From NCBI GenBank assembly GCA_016208915.1, contig JACQXE010000004.1, forward strand, positions 1 to 64,000: a DNA stretch of 64,000 bases, read 5' to 3'. Made by a program: the position numbers and the translations under genes. The notes under the pieces were generated by a model. The model had not been told where the DNA came from, did no database searches, and was given only the letters and a program-made list of their open reading frames with translations. Shown piece after piece: positions 1 through 9,932 of this stretch (position 1 is the stretch's first letter; every line of letters begins with the position of its first letter). Source of the DNA: Nitrospirota bacterium (lineage in GTDB: Bacteria > Nitrospirota > Thermodesulfovibrionia > Thermodesulfovibrionales > UBA1546).

Positions 1-105
1 AGTGTTTTCGAATATATTGAAATGTTCTATAATCGGCAGAGGAGGCATTCAGCCCTGGGATACCGTTCACCGGTATCATTTGAGCTGGAGGCTATGGCAG
101 CCTAA
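1..105 (+). pseudogene. C-terminal end of IS3-family transposase (orfB), truncated by window edge
   Basis: Frame 1 reads [34 protein letters not shown], the typical IS3/IS150 orfB C-terminus; followed by TGTCCGTAAAAACGGGGG, resembling an IS3-type terminal repeat. Confidence 0.85.
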
Positions 106-138
106 CTTAACTTAGTGTCCGTAAAAACGGGGGAAGAT

Positions 139-270
139 CATCCCGATGGAAGAACAACCACTGTGCCACATCATAAAGGAAGAATTTTAGCGCGTCCATT
201 GATAAGAGAAATTTTGCGGGAAATAGAAGTTACGGTTGACGAGTATTCTGAGTATTTAGAAAAACTATAA
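139..270 (+). pseudogene. hicA: HicA-like mRNA interferase, 5' truncated
   Basis: Reads HPDGRTTTVPHHKGRILARPLIREILREIEVTVDEYSEYLEKL*, the HicA/YcfA C-terminal half, directly after the IS end and without a start. Confidence 0.75.
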
Positions 271-352
271 ATGTTAAATCCTCTTTTCTGGGACAAAAGA
301 TAAAAACTGTAGAAACTTTTCGATTTATTTCTCATCATCTACTCCTTTATAA

Positions 353-1630
353 TTGAGCATGAAATTTATTGCAGACCTTCACATGCACTCAAAGTACTCC
401 CGCGCAACAAGCCCTGACATGACACCTGAGAATCTCTGGAAATGGGCACAACTGAAAGGCATAACAGTTCTCGGGACTGGTGATTTTACACACCCTAAAT
501 GGCTGACAGAACTTGAAGAAAAACTTGACGTTTTAGACAATAACCTATTTAAATTAAAAGAAAACTTAACGTTAGGTAATGTGCCGCAATCCTGCCGTTC
601 TGATGTATATTTCATGCTCACTGCTGAGATAAGCTGTATCTACAGCAAAAATGGAAGGCTGAGGAAGATACACAGCATTGTCCTCGCTCCTGATTTTGAT
701 GTAGCAGCAAAGATCAATGCAAGGCTTTCAAAAATAGGAAATCTTTCAGCAGACGGCAGACCTATCCTCGGCCTTGATGCAAAATTGCTTTTGAAGATCT
801 GCCTTGAAGTATCAGATGATGTGATGCTCATCCATGCCCATGCATGGACACCCCATTTTTCGGTTTTTGGCGCGAGTTCAGGCTTTGACTTGCTTGAAGA
901 ATGCTTCGAAGATCTCACCCCACACATCTACGCCATAGAAACAGGACTCTCTTCTGATCCCCGAATGAACTGGAGGCTTTCAGCCCTTGACAGGATAACA
1001 CTAACATCCCACTCAGACGCGCATTCACCTCAGAAGATCGGGCGTGAGGCAAATATACTCGATACAGTCATTTTTTATAAGGCAATAACCGATGCAATAA
1101 AAAATAAAAAAGGATTTTTAGGCACAATAGAATTCTTCCCTGAAGAAGGAAAGTATCACTATGACGGCCATAGATTATGCAAGGTGAGTCTTTCACCCAG
1201 TGAAACGATTAGGCAGGACTATCTCTGTCCTGTCTGCGGGAAAAAAGTCACCATTGGAGTCTTGCACAGGGTCGAAAAACTTGCAGACAGAGAAGACGGA
1301 TTCAGACCAAAAAATGCTCCGGATTTCTTCTCGATAATTCCCCTTCCAGAGATTATCGCTGAGACATTAAAAATCGGGGTAAACAGCAAAAAAGTTATCA
1401 ATGAATATTTCAGAATGCTTGAAAAGCTCGGCAATGAATTCACAATCCTGATGGATCACAGGATAGAGGATATTGAAAAGGCAGGTTTTGAAAAGATTGC
1501 AGAGGCGATATCAAGGATAAGGAATGGCAAGGTGCACATAGCGCCGGGTTTTGATGGAGAATACGGCAAGATAAAGATATTCGAAGCTATCGAGAGAAAA
1601 GAGATAAAGGGACAGGTCAGATTATTCTGA
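353..1630 (+). CDS. Endonuclease Q-like / PHP-domain protein
   Basis: N-term FIADLHMHSKYSRATSPDMTPENLWKWAQLKGITVLGTGDFTHPKW and the CPVCGKK..GVLHRVEKLADR segment are typical of the EndoQ family; ATG alternative start at 359. Confidence 0.8.
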   Translation: MSMKFIADLHMHSKYSRATSPDMTPENLWKWAQLKGITVLGTGDFTHPKWLTELEEKLDVLDNNLFKLKENLTLGNVPQSCRSDVYFMLTAEISCIYSKNGRLRKIHSIVLAPDFDVAAKINARLSKIGNLSADGRPILGLDAKLLLKICLEVSDDVMLIHAHAWTPHFSVFGASSGFDLLEECFEDLTPHIYAIETGLSSDPRMNWRLSALDRITLTSHSDAHSPQKIGREANILDTVIFYKAITDAIKNKKGFLGTIEFFPEEGKYHYDGHRLCKVSLSPSETIRQDYLCPVCGKKVTIGVLHRVEKLADREDGFRPKNAPDFFSIIPLPEIIAETLKIGVNSKKVINEYFRMLEKLGNEFTILMDHRIEDIEKAGFEKIAEAISRIRNGKVHIAPGFDGEYGKIKIFEAIERKEIKGQVRLF

Positions 1631-1713
1631 CTTTGAACTTTTGCTCTTTTGACTTCTGCGCTTCAGTCTTTTGTGCTTGACAATATCATACATTTGTCAT
1701 ACAATTATCATAT

Positions 1714-2214
1714 ATGATTGTTTTCGATGCGTCGACATTAATCCTGCTCGCGAAAATAGACATGCTTGAAGTTTTTATTTCAAACTTTCGCGGCAAGCTT
1801 TTAATTCCGGAGAAAATTAAGGAGGAGGTCTTCATCCGGAGACAGGAGGAAACACCCTTGCTGAGGAAATTAATCGAGAACAAAAAAATCCTTGTTTTAA
1901 AGGCAAAAGATGCTAAGCTGATGAAGAGGCTCATTGAAGATTTTCACATCGATACAGGTGAAGCTGAGGCAATAGCGCTGGCACTGCAAGAAAACGCTTC
2001 CCTTATCGCAACAGATGATAGGAATGCGATAAGGGCTTGTAAAATGCTGAAAGTGGAATTTACAACAGCCATTGCCATTCTGATAAGGGCTTACGAAAAA
2101 AAGCTAATCGCCAGGGATGAAACGCTTATCAAATTACAAAAACTTGAGTCTTTTGCCAGATATAGTCAGTCGATAATCGAAGATGCCGGAAAACAGATTA
2201 AAGGAGGTATTTAA
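1714..2214 (+). CDS. PIN-domain (DUF3368/VapC-like) toxin
   Basis: MIVFDASTLILLAKI...DTGEAEAIALA...LIATDDRNAIRAC acidic PIN motifs. Confidence 0.8.
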   Translation: MIVFDASTLILLAKIDMLEVFISNFRGKLLIPEKIKEEVFIRRQEETPLLRKLIENKKILVLKAKDAKLMKRLIEDFHIDTGEAEAIALALQENASLIATDDRNAIRACKMLKVEFTTAIAILIRAYEKKLIARDETLIKLQKLESFARYSQSIIEDAGKQIKGGI

Positions 2215-2215
2215 A

Positions 2216-2512
2216 ATGCCGAAAACCCTGAGCATACGCATGGATGATAAAGATTACCGTTTTCTTGCGATCCTTGCAGAGGAAGAGCATGAAGATGTTT
2301 CTAAAAAAGTAAGAGAGCTTGTCGATCTCGGCAGGGTAATGCTTGCCATAGAAAAGTATAAAAAATCAGAGGCGTCCATAGAAAAGGCCGCAAGGATAGC
2401 AGGGGTCTCAATCTCAAAGATGATGGACATATTCAAGGAACACGGAGTTGAAGCTAATCTGGAGCATGAGGATTACCTGAAAGGACTAAAATCTCTGAAA
2501 AAAGTCTGGTAA
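2216..2512 (+). CDS. Ribbon-helix-helix/UPF0175-like antitoxin
   Basis: MPKTLSIRMDDKDYRFLAILAEEEHEDVSKKVRELVDLG; AAAGGAGG SD before ATG at 2216; immediately downstream of the PIN gene. Confidence 0.7.
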   Translation: MPKTLSIRMDDKDYRFLAILAEEEHEDVSKKVRELVDLGRVMLAIEKYKKSEASIEKAARIAGVSISKMMDIFKEHGVEANLEHEDYLKGLKSLKKVW

Positions 2513-2805
2513 CAGTCGGGATATCCAGTATTTTTATTGCGCTTCGGACTTCTGCTTTTTTGCGCTTTTGCACTTTTAAACTTTCGCCCTCTTCTAAGCT
2601 GCTGCAAGAAATGTGTAGAATTTTCTTATCGCTTTTTGAGATACTACTGTAAGTTTTGTACTGGGGAAATGTGGAGTTGCAGTTTTTAAGAGAGGAAAAA
2701 GAGAGATGTGGAGCTCTGAGTAGTCTCAAACATGCCATGACCCCATTAAGGGCGACATCCTTCGTGGAAAATGAGCAAGACCCGGAGAGAAACAGAGTTT
2801 TATAA

Positions 2806-3936
2806 ATGAAGGAAATTCTTGAGGAAATCGAAAAAATTGCTGATCGCTGCGACAAAGCCGCTGAAGTCTTTAATAAAGAACCGACCAGATCACTATTTAA
2901 AAGGCTTCATAAAGCTATTGACAGTGTTGGAGAAGGGTGGTCAGGCTCATGGTTAGGATATCACGCATATGTATATATCGAAGGACTTCGGCCTAAAAGA
3001 CCTGGAGAACATTTTGATAGTGAATGGGGTTTAAAACATGCTTTTAGTAATAGAACAACTGGTCCTTGGCGCGAACATGTATTTGAAGAGATCGAAAGCA
3101 CAATACTGAAACGAGCAAAAATATCTGACACCACTCTGATTGAAAAGCTATCGGAAGATGCTGAGAAAATTTTTGAAGAAAGTAAAACTGCACTACTTCC
3201 AACATTTGATGTTCTGCAAGAAACATATAATGATTCTACCTTACAGGATCTACGAAAACGGCTTGGTGATTTAAAAAGTCATATTAACAGAGCAGATATT
3301 TTAAGAGCGGAAATGCCAAAGCATTTTATGAGTCGTGATTCTATGGCTGTAACTCAAGGATTACAGACCCCTCTACATATTGGATATCAGGCTTGGTTAT
3401 TTGAAATGCAATCTTATGAAAACCAGCTTAAGGAATTAGCAAAGATTTCTCGCCATGCTTTGCGTTACATTAAACAAAAGCAGAGGGTTCCAATTATGAA
3501 TACACCAAATGCAAAAAATTCCGGTAATGTTTTTATCGGTCATGGACGTTCCAACATATGGAAAGAGTTAAAAGATTTTCTTCAAGATCGTTTGAAACTT
3601 CCATGGGATGAGTTTAATAGAGAATCACCAGCGGGCGTTACAGCAAAAGAGAGGCTTGAAGAAATGTTAGATAATGCATGGATTGCTTTCTTGGTAATGA
3701 CTGCGGAAGATGAGCACGCTGACAGTTCGTTACACGCTAGGGAAAATGTAATCCATGAAGCTGGCCTTTTTCAAGGGCGATTGGGGTTTCGTCGAGCCAT
3801 TATTTTGCTGGAAGAGGGTTGTAAAACTTTTTCAAATATCTATGGGCTTCAGTATATTCGTTTCTCTAAGGGTCAAATAAAAGCAGCTTTTGAGGAAATA
3901 CGTCAAGTCTTGGAACGTGAAGGAATTTTAAAATAA
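2806..3936 (+). CDS. Protein with C-terminal TIR-like (CAP12/Pycsar effector type, PF10137-like) domain
   Basis: VFIGHGRSNIWKELKDFLQDRLKLPWDEFNRESPAGVTAKERLEEML..AFLVMTAEDEHAD..ARENVIHEAGLFQGRLGFRRAIILLEEGCKTFSNIYGLQYIRF is a recognisable TIR-like nucleotide-binding domain; N-terminal ~230 aa not recognised. Confidence 0.75.
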   Translation: MKEILEEIEKIADRCDKAAEVFNKEPTRSLFKRLHKAIDSVGEGWSGSWLGYHAYVYIEGLRPKRPGEHFDSEWGLKHAFSNRTTGPWREHVFEEIESTILKRAKISDTTLIEKLSEDAEKIFEESKTALLPTFDVLQETYNDSTLQDLRKRLGDLKSHINRADILRAEMPKHFMSRDSMAVTQGLQTPLHIGYQAWLFEMQSYENQLKELAKISRHALRYIKQKQRVPIMNTPNAKNSGNVFIGHGRSNIWKELKDFLQDRLKLPWDEFNRESPAGVTAKERLEEMLDNAWIAFLVMTAEDEHADSSLHARENVIHEAGLFQGRLGFRRAIILLEEGCKTFSNIYGLQYIRFSKGQIKAAFEEIRQVLEREGILK

Positions 3937-3937
3937 T

Positions 3938-4282
3938 ATGCCTCCGAAAGATTTTAGTTGCAAACAATGTGGAAATTGTTGTTTGAATCTTCCCGTAACA
4001 ACGGCTTTAGAAGAAGATTTGCTGCTTTGGGAAGGCGAGGGAAGAGAAGATATTTTAGAATGGGTTGCTCTTATTCCGATTGCTAATAATGTCTTTGCGT
4101 ATGATATCTGGCTTCATCCTAAAACGGGCAGCGATGTCGAAAGATGCCCTTGGTTGAGAAGGTTACCTGGAAAAAATAAGTACGTCTGTCGAATTCATAA
4201 AGTAAAGCCAACTGTATGTAAAGAATATCCAAAATCAAAAAAACATGCTAAGAAAACTGGATGCAAAGGATTTGAAAAATAG
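3938..4282 (+). CDS. YkgJ-family cysteine cluster protein
   Basis: FSCKQCGNCC...CPWL...YVCRIHKVKPTVCKEYP...CKGF cysteine pattern. Confidence 0.8.
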   Translation: MPPKDFSCKQCGNCCLNLPVTTALEEDLLLWEGEGREDILEWVALIPIANNVFAYDIWLHPKTGSDVERCPWLRRLPGKNKYVCRIHKVKPTVCKEYPKSKKHAKKTGCKGFEK

Positions 4283-4461
4283 CTATGAATAAAAAAAGAG
4301 CCGACTTCTGACTGCATATTCATTCTTCACGATTTAATCGCTATACCATCCTCAACACGTGATGAAACAACTCGGTGAAAAACCTCTCTCTCGCAACAGG
4401 ATCGTCCAGAATCTCTATTATATTAAATGTCTTTTCGACTATGAATATCAGCACTTCTGGT

Positions 4462-4701
4462 CTATTTTTGTTTTTGTGGTCTTGATTCTTTGAAATACCT
4501 CGCCTGCAATTTGCCAGCAATAAAATCATTATGCAGCGCCATCCCGCACTCCTCGCACAGCACCGACAACCAAGGCTCTATATCGTTCATATAGAACCCC
4601 TCGCCCCCGTCTATCATGGGATCATCTGCTATGCAGCCAGATGCAGTAGCGTATGCTTTCTCGCCAGCTTCAAATTCTTTAAAACATCCCGTGCAGCGCA
4701 T
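4462..4701 (-). CDS. Small zinc-ribbon-like hypothetical protein
   Basis: MRCTGCFKEF...LCEEC CXXC pairs; same strand as the downstream-facing R-M genes. Confidence 0.45.
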   Translation of the reverse strand: MRCTGCFKEFEAGEKAYATASGCIADDPMIDGGEGFYMNDIEPWLSVLCEECGMALHNDFIAGKLQARYFKESRPQKQK

Positions 4702-4741
4702 AAATTACCTCTTTATTTTTGAATCCCTTTAGCCTCATGCT

Positions 4742-5836
4742 TTAGGTTTCTTTTTTTAAATCAGATGCAAACTGGGTCATCGGCCTTATGTAGTTTCGCA
4801 TACCTGGATGAGCTTTTACCGTCAAATACCGCTCACTGTTATCTGGAAGGTAGAGAATTGCTCGATGACTTCCCATTTCCGTGATTTTGTCATCCGACAA
4901 ATCACGATCATAGGTGATCAAGTGCCATAATGCTTTTATCCTATGCCGATCAAGAAGTCCGAGATCTGTTGTATATGCTTGTTTCCATCTCTCTCTGAGT
5001 GTTCGTTTGCAGGAAATTCCTATGAACCATCCATCCCTGCATTTAATCCAGCGATCTACCTCTAATCCAGTCGTGAAATGTTCAGGAGCATGTGTTGCCT
5101 TAATCTTATAAAAATTCAAAATAAATGAAGTCACGCTTTCGACACCGCGACCTGCTCTGCCTTTTCGTTTTTGGCCTACACGTCTTTCAAATTCTTGGCA
5201 AAAGGCTGTAAGTATGATGTCTATCTCTTTCGGCTTCATTTTGGTATCTAACGATTCTCTAAGATTCCCAAACTTCTTTACAACCTGTGAGCGTTCAGCC
5301 GATAGACAGCCCTGCACGCCAAGATCATCCCAAAGATTAATTATTTCTGATAGGCCGCTTTCTCCCTTTGTCTTCATTAAGGCTGTTGCCATTGATTCTG
5401 CAAATATCCTGTCATCATTAGGGATAACTTTCAGTGCCTCATTGATCGGGACGAGAATTTTCTCGCAAGAGAGTCTAAAAACTTCAATATCTATAATGCT
5501 ATTTAATCTCTTACCGATGTCCTGACAGAGATTCAACACTTGCTTCCTTCGTTTAGTCGAACCCCACCTTTCTAATAAAGTATTCCTAATAAATTCGCTG
5601 GCAGACTGAACTATGCTCTCTTCGTCCGTTTTCCCTTTTAACTTATCAATTAGAACTTCCAACCCAGAAGCAAGCTTTAACATAGTCTCGGTCTCGGCAC
5701 CGACGCCACCATATTTATCCGAGTTTATTAAAAAGCGAGAAAACCAGTAAACGTTATCCCACGGATTTTCGAGAATTCCCAGATCGACTACGTCAGCCTG
5801 CAATTTTTCAGCCTTATCTTTTTTTGATTTTGGCAT
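4742..5836 (-). CDS. Putative type II restriction endonuclease
   Basis: Directly downstream of a DNA methyltransferase; EVDRWIKCRDGWFIGISCKRT is compatible with a PD-(D/E)XK core. Confidence 0.5.
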   Translation of the reverse strand: MPKSKKDKAEKLQADVVDLGILENPWDNVYWFSRFLINSDKYGGVGAETETMLKLASGLEVLIDKLKGKTDEESIVQSASEFIRNTLLERWGSTKRRKQVLNLCQDIGKRLNSIIDIEVFRLSCEKILVPINEALKVIPNDDRIFAESMATALMKTKGESGLSEIINLWDDLGVQGCLSAERSQVVKKFGNLRESLDTKMKPKEIDIILTAFCQEFERRVGQKRKGRAGRGVESVTSFILNFYKIKATHAPEHFTTGLEVDRWIKCRDGWFIGISCKRTLRERWKQAYTTDLGLLDRHRIKALWHLITYDRDLSDDKITEMGSHRAILYLPDNSERYLTVKAHPGMRNYIRPMTQFASDLKKET

Positions 5837-5845
5837 GCATACTCC

Positions 5846-6783
5846 TTATTCCGGTCTCCAAAAATCTAACAGATATTCGTATGTAACGCCCATTGTAATA
5901 TAATTAGATGGCCAGCCAAAAATACCTACTTTGTTTACGATATTTGTTCTATCCCATATAATAATATTCCGCAATTCATATCCACGTTTTCTTAATTCTT
6001 CAACCAGCGCGAATTGTTCCACCACATATCCGGAATATTTATAACACAGTGCCCTTTCACCTTTAAAAGCGGCAGCAATTTTTCATAAATGTCGCCCATT
6101 TCTTTAGTATACTTTTCCAGACTCATTGTGCCGAGGTCGCGTGGATTTTGGCTATATTGTTCGACTTTTAAATATTGCCCATTTTTCCTTTCTTCGCCTC
6201 GGCGACTCTTATTCTTTCTTGCTCTGTTTAGAAGATTTGCATATGGTGGTGATGTAAGGATTAACTTAACGGTTTCCTCTTGCAGGTATGCAGGTATATT
6301 ATAGGCATCGTCCTGAATCGCAATTTGCTTTGTATTACCAAAAAGAGAATTTTGACTGAGACGTTGTCTACTTAACCCAATATATTCTTGTTTTAAATCA
6401 AAGCCAACTGCGTTTCTACCGCAATCGCGGGCTGCAATTAACGTTGTTCCCGAACCAACAAATGGATCTAAGACTAATTCACCGCGATGACTGAAAAGTT
6501 CTATCACTTTCCGTGCGAGAGAGATAGGGAAGGTTGCTGGATGCAAAGTTTTATCTCTGATGTCTCTCTTTTCATAAAAGAACTGCCAGACACCCAATTG
6601 GGATTTAATCCAGTCTTTAGGAGTTTGACAGTTAATGTGTGTCAACTTGCAATCGCATGCACGATGAGTTGGGATATCCAATTTTTGAGAGTAAGCTGCT
6701 TGCGTCTCTCTTAAGGTAAGATATTCCTTAACGTCTTTAGGATATTTAAAATTTGTTTTTTTAGCTTTAGCCGTGCTTTTCAT
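5846..6783 (-). pseudogene. DNA methyltransferase (amino-methyltransferase, TSPPY), apparently frameshifted near 6019
   Basis: LVLDPFVGSGTTLIAARD (motif I) and LILTSPPYANL (motif IV); ORF stops at 5992 but the -1 frame continues EQFALVEELRKRGYELRNIIIWDRTNIVNKVGIFGWPSNYITMGVTYEYLLDFWRPE*. Confidence 0.8.
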
Positions 6784-7121
6784 TTTATATTTTAATATTC
6801 TTTACCTCACTGTCGCTGTGGCGATTGCCTCCTTCTACTTCTCCTTTCTCACCCCTTGAACGGCTCTCTAACGCCAATATAACAAATCGCGTGCGTTTTT
6901 TTTCTTTGTCGTCTTGTACGGTCTTAAGTTAGTAGTCGTCTGCATCGCATCGTCCTTCTCAGTATAATAAATGAAACTTTTGAAAAATTCATCAAGTTTT
7001 ACAACAAAAACTTATTTATTTGAATAATTGTTTCGTTTAATTCTTCTTATCTCTATTTGGATACAGCAGGGGATATTAAAAGGTTGAATTTGGCTGTAAA
7101 GGAATATAATATATCCTCATT

Positions 7122-8426
7122 ATGTATAACCTTATAAGCTTTTCCGGCATATTTATTTTAATGGCCTTTGCCTGGCTGATCTCTGCAAACAGAAAGGTTA
7201 TTAACTGGCGCGTCATCATTTGGGGAGTAATCCTGCAGCTCATATTTGCCTTTTTCATATTCGTAGTTCCTGCTGGCTCAAAGGTATTCCTGTTTGTAAA
7301 TGACACAGTCGTAAAGCTCCTTGACAGCGCCACTGCTGGCACAAGATTCGTTTTTGGAAGGCTTGCCCTTCCTCCGGGCACAAAGAATGAAATGGGTGAA
7401 GAATCCTTAGGGTTCCTTCTCGCTTTTCAGGCATTACCTACAATTGTATTCTTTGCAAGCATCATGGCAGTTCTCTATTACATTGGAATTATGCCGAAAC
7501 TTATAAAGGTATTTTCAAGGATTTTTACAAAGCTGATGCGGATCAGCGGTGCAGAGTCCATGAGTGTATCGAGCAACATCTTTGTTGGGGTAGAGGCAAA
7601 CATGACAGTGCTTCCCTACCTCAAAAAAATGACTAAATCTGAGCTCTGCACAATACTTGCAGCAGGAATGTCCACAACAGCATCCAATGTCTTGGCCCTG
7701 TATGTATTCATCCTCCAGAAACAGTTTCCGACAATAGCCGGACATCTCGTATCTGCATCGATACTCTCAGCCATAGCAGCAATTGTCCTTTCAAAGATAA
7801 TCATGCCGGAAACCGACAAGCCGGAAACGCTTGGCATAGATGTAGTGCCCTATTACGAAAAAGAATCCTCGCTCATGGAGTCCATCATAAAAGGAGCAAA
7901 CGAAGGCGTTAAGATGATTGTCGGCATAGTTGCCCTTCTCCTTGCGTTTCTTGGCATAGTTGCCCTTATAGATCTTTTCATTGGAGGGTTTGGCGTAAGC
8001 TTGAATAATCTCACCGGCATGCAGATGGATTGGTCATTAAAAGGGTTTCTGGGATATATCTTCTATCCTTTTACCCTTGTGATAGGTATTCCATATCCAG
8101 ATGCATTCGAGATCTCAAAGCTCATTGGAGAAAGGGTAGTGCTTACAGAAGTGAAATCATACCAAGACCTTTCCTTGCTCCTCTCTTCTGGTGCGCTTAA
8201 AGATCCCCGTTCTGCAGTGCTTGCAGCATATGCCCTTTGCGGTTTTGCACATATCGCCTCACTCGCCATTTTTGTAGGCGGCACCGCAGCCCTTGTCCCT
8301 CAAAGAACAAAAGACCTTTCTCGTATTGGGCTTAGAGCGCTTATATCAGCCACCCTCGCCTGCCTTATGACAGCTTCAGTCGCAGGAACATTTTTTACTG
8401 AAGGGTCCATCCTGTTTGGTAAGTAA
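7122..8426 (+). CDS. nupC: Concentrative nucleoside transporter (NupC family)
   Basis: SVSSNIFVGVEANMTVLPYL...MSTTASNVLALYV and C-terminal GFAHIASLAIFVGGTAALVPQR. Confidence 0.85.
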   Translation: MYNLISFSGIFILMAFAWLISANRKVINWRVIIWGVILQLIFAFFIFVVPAGSKVFLFVNDTVVKLLDSATAGTRFVFGRLALPPGTKNEMGEESLGFLLAFQALPTIVFFASIMAVLYYIGIMPKLIKVFSRIFTKLMRISGAESMSVSSNIFVGVEANMTVLPYLKKMTKSELCTILAAGMSTTASNVLALYVFILQKQFPTIAGHLVSASILSAIAAIVLSKIIMPETDKPETLGIDVVPYYEKESSLMESIIKGANEGVKMIVGIVALLLAFLGIVALIDLFIGGFGVSLNNLTGMQMDWSLKGFLGYIFYPFTLVIGIPYPDAFEISKLIGERVVLTEVKSYQDLSLLLSSGALKDPRSAVLAAYALCGFAHIASLAIFVGGTAALVPQRTKDLSRIGLRALISATLACLMTASVAGTFFTEGSILFGK

Positions 8427-8495
8427 ATATAAGAACAACTTTTTACCTATGTACAAAAGCTTGAATTAAGCCGGTGTATCCATTATCCTAATGCC

Positions 8496-9167
8496 ATGGT
8501 AGATTTAAAAAAGATCCCCATATTCAACACACTGAGCGCCTCTGATCTGGACGAGATAAAACCCTATTTGATTACGACGAGATTCAAAAAAAAAGAGCTT
8601 ATATTCTCGGAAGGAGATCCTTCTGACTGGCTTTATATAGTAATAAATGGAAAGGTGAAGATAACCAAACTCGCACAGAACGGAAAAGAAATAATACTTG
8701 AAATAATCTCGCCAATGGATTTTTTTGGGGGTGTTGCTGTAATGCGAGGCTTCCCCTACCCTGCAAATGCAGTAGCCATGGAAGACGCAGAGGTCTCGAA
8801 AATCTCAAAGAGCAATCTCATGCGCATTCTTGACAGGTTTCCTAATCTCATGTATTGCATGGCAATGAACATCGGAGACAGGATTAAGGGCTCCCATGAG
8901 GCGTTGAAGAATATTGCAGTTGAAAAGGTAGAGTCAAGAATAGCTTCACTTCTCATAAAGCTCGCTGACAAGACCGGGATTGAATCAGACAGCACAGTTA
9001 CCATTGACATGAAGCTCACCAAGCAGGATATTGCCGAGATGGTCGGGACAACAGTCGAGACATCCATAAGAACAATGAGCAAGTTCAAAAAGCTTGGTCT
9101 GGTGTCAGAAAAAAGCAGAAAAATTATTATAAAGGATGTCAATAAACTGAAAGCTCTTTGCGGTTAA
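8496..9167 (+). CDS. Crp/Fnr-family transcriptional regulator
   Basis: cNMP-binding fold (FSEGDPSDWLYIVINGKVKI) plus C-terminal HTH (LTKQDIAEMVGTTVETSIRTMSKFKKLGLV). Confidence 0.9.
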   Translation: MVDLKKIPIFNTLSASDLDEIKPYLITTRFKKKELIFSEGDPSDWLYIVINGKVKITKLAQNGKEIILEIISPMDFFGGVAVMRGFPYPANAVAMEDAEVSKISKSNLMRILDRFPNLMYCMAMNIGDRIKGSHEALKNIAVEKVESRIASLLIKLADKTGIESDSTVTIDMKLTKQDIAEMVGTTVETSIRTMSKFKKLGLVSEKSRKIIIKDVNKLKALCG

Positions 9168-9193
9168 TAACAGTCCCTGATAGTTTTTAAATC

Positions 9194-9344
9194 AGACAGG
9201 GCATAGTATTCTTACATCATTCTCGGCCTTTGGCCTCCGAGGTATTTTGCCTCACCCCCCTCATATCCCCCCTTAGCAAGGGGGGATGGAGGGGGGTGTA
9301 GGAATATCAGCAAAAGAAATCCGTTCGAATACTATACCCTGTCT
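9194..9344. repeat. Long-hairpin interspersed repeat, copy A (GC-core subtype)
   Basis: Arms AGACAGGGCATAGTATTC ... GAATACTATACCCTGTCT; core CACCCCCCTCATATCCCCCCTTAGCAAGGGGGGATGGAGGGGGGTG. Confidence 0.9.
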
Positions 9345-9348
9345 TTCT

Positions 9349-9762
9349 CTAAGTATTATTCTCTTTCGCATACAATGTCGCAATCATGTTGTAAAAAAAC
9401 AAAAAGATTGATAAGGCCTCTATAATTCCAAATACAACTGTAAGATTTTTATACACCTCAGTCTCAGAATTATAAACCCCAAGCGCATAGAAGCCAAGCA
9501 TCCCCACAAGCCCGATATTTGAAAGCCAGAACTGCATCTCTCCCATTGTCTTGCTCTTTAGAAACCTGCCTGCAAATTTAGGGAGTATGTGATAGCCGAC
9601 ACCGTATATCATCATTGAGACCCATCCGAGAAGCATTAGGTGGGAATGCACAAATTTCAATGAAAGAAGAGACGGTATTCTTATCATGCATATTCCCAGT
9701 ATTGATGCTATTGCAAGATAAACAATGCTCATTAAGATAAAGTTCTTTACAAATTTGTCCAT
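9349..9762 (-). CDS. Small heme-copper-oxidase subunit I (CcoN/NorB)-like membrane protein
   Basis: VHSHLMLLGWVSMMIYGVGYHILPKFAGR resembles the CcoN/NorB HxH region; only about four TM segments. Confidence 0.6.
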   Translation of the reverse strand: MDKFVKNFILMSIVYLAIASILGICMIRIPSLLSLKFVHSHLMLLGWVSMMIYGVGYHILPKFAGRFLKSKTMGEMQFWLSNIGLVGMLGFYALGVYNSETEVYKNLTVVFGIIEALSIFLFFYNMIATLYAKENNT

Positions 9763-9820
9763 AAATCCCTCCTGAATTTTTGTTAATGTTTAAATTATAT
9801 TCAACAGAGAGCGCAATTGC

Positions 9821-9836
9821 TATGATAAAAGTCATA
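9821..9836. promoter_or_regulatory. ATGA-N6-TCAT palindrome (candidate Crp/Fnr site)
   Basis: tATGATAAAAGTCATa, about 60 nt upstream of the minus-strand CcoN-like gene. Confidence 0.55.
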
Positions 9837-9859
9837 ATACAAAACAAATTTTTGTCTTA

Positions 9860-9875
9860 TATGATATTCGTCATA
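9860..9875. promoter_or_regulatory. ATGA-N6-TCAT palindrome (candidate Crp/Fnr site)
   Basis: tATGATATTCGTCATa, about 60 nt upstream of ATG 9933. Confidence 0.55.
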
Positions 9876-9932
9876 GAACTCCTTTTTGAATTAGTGTAAT
9901 TTAGAGATAAGATGATAAAAAAGGAGGAAAAG

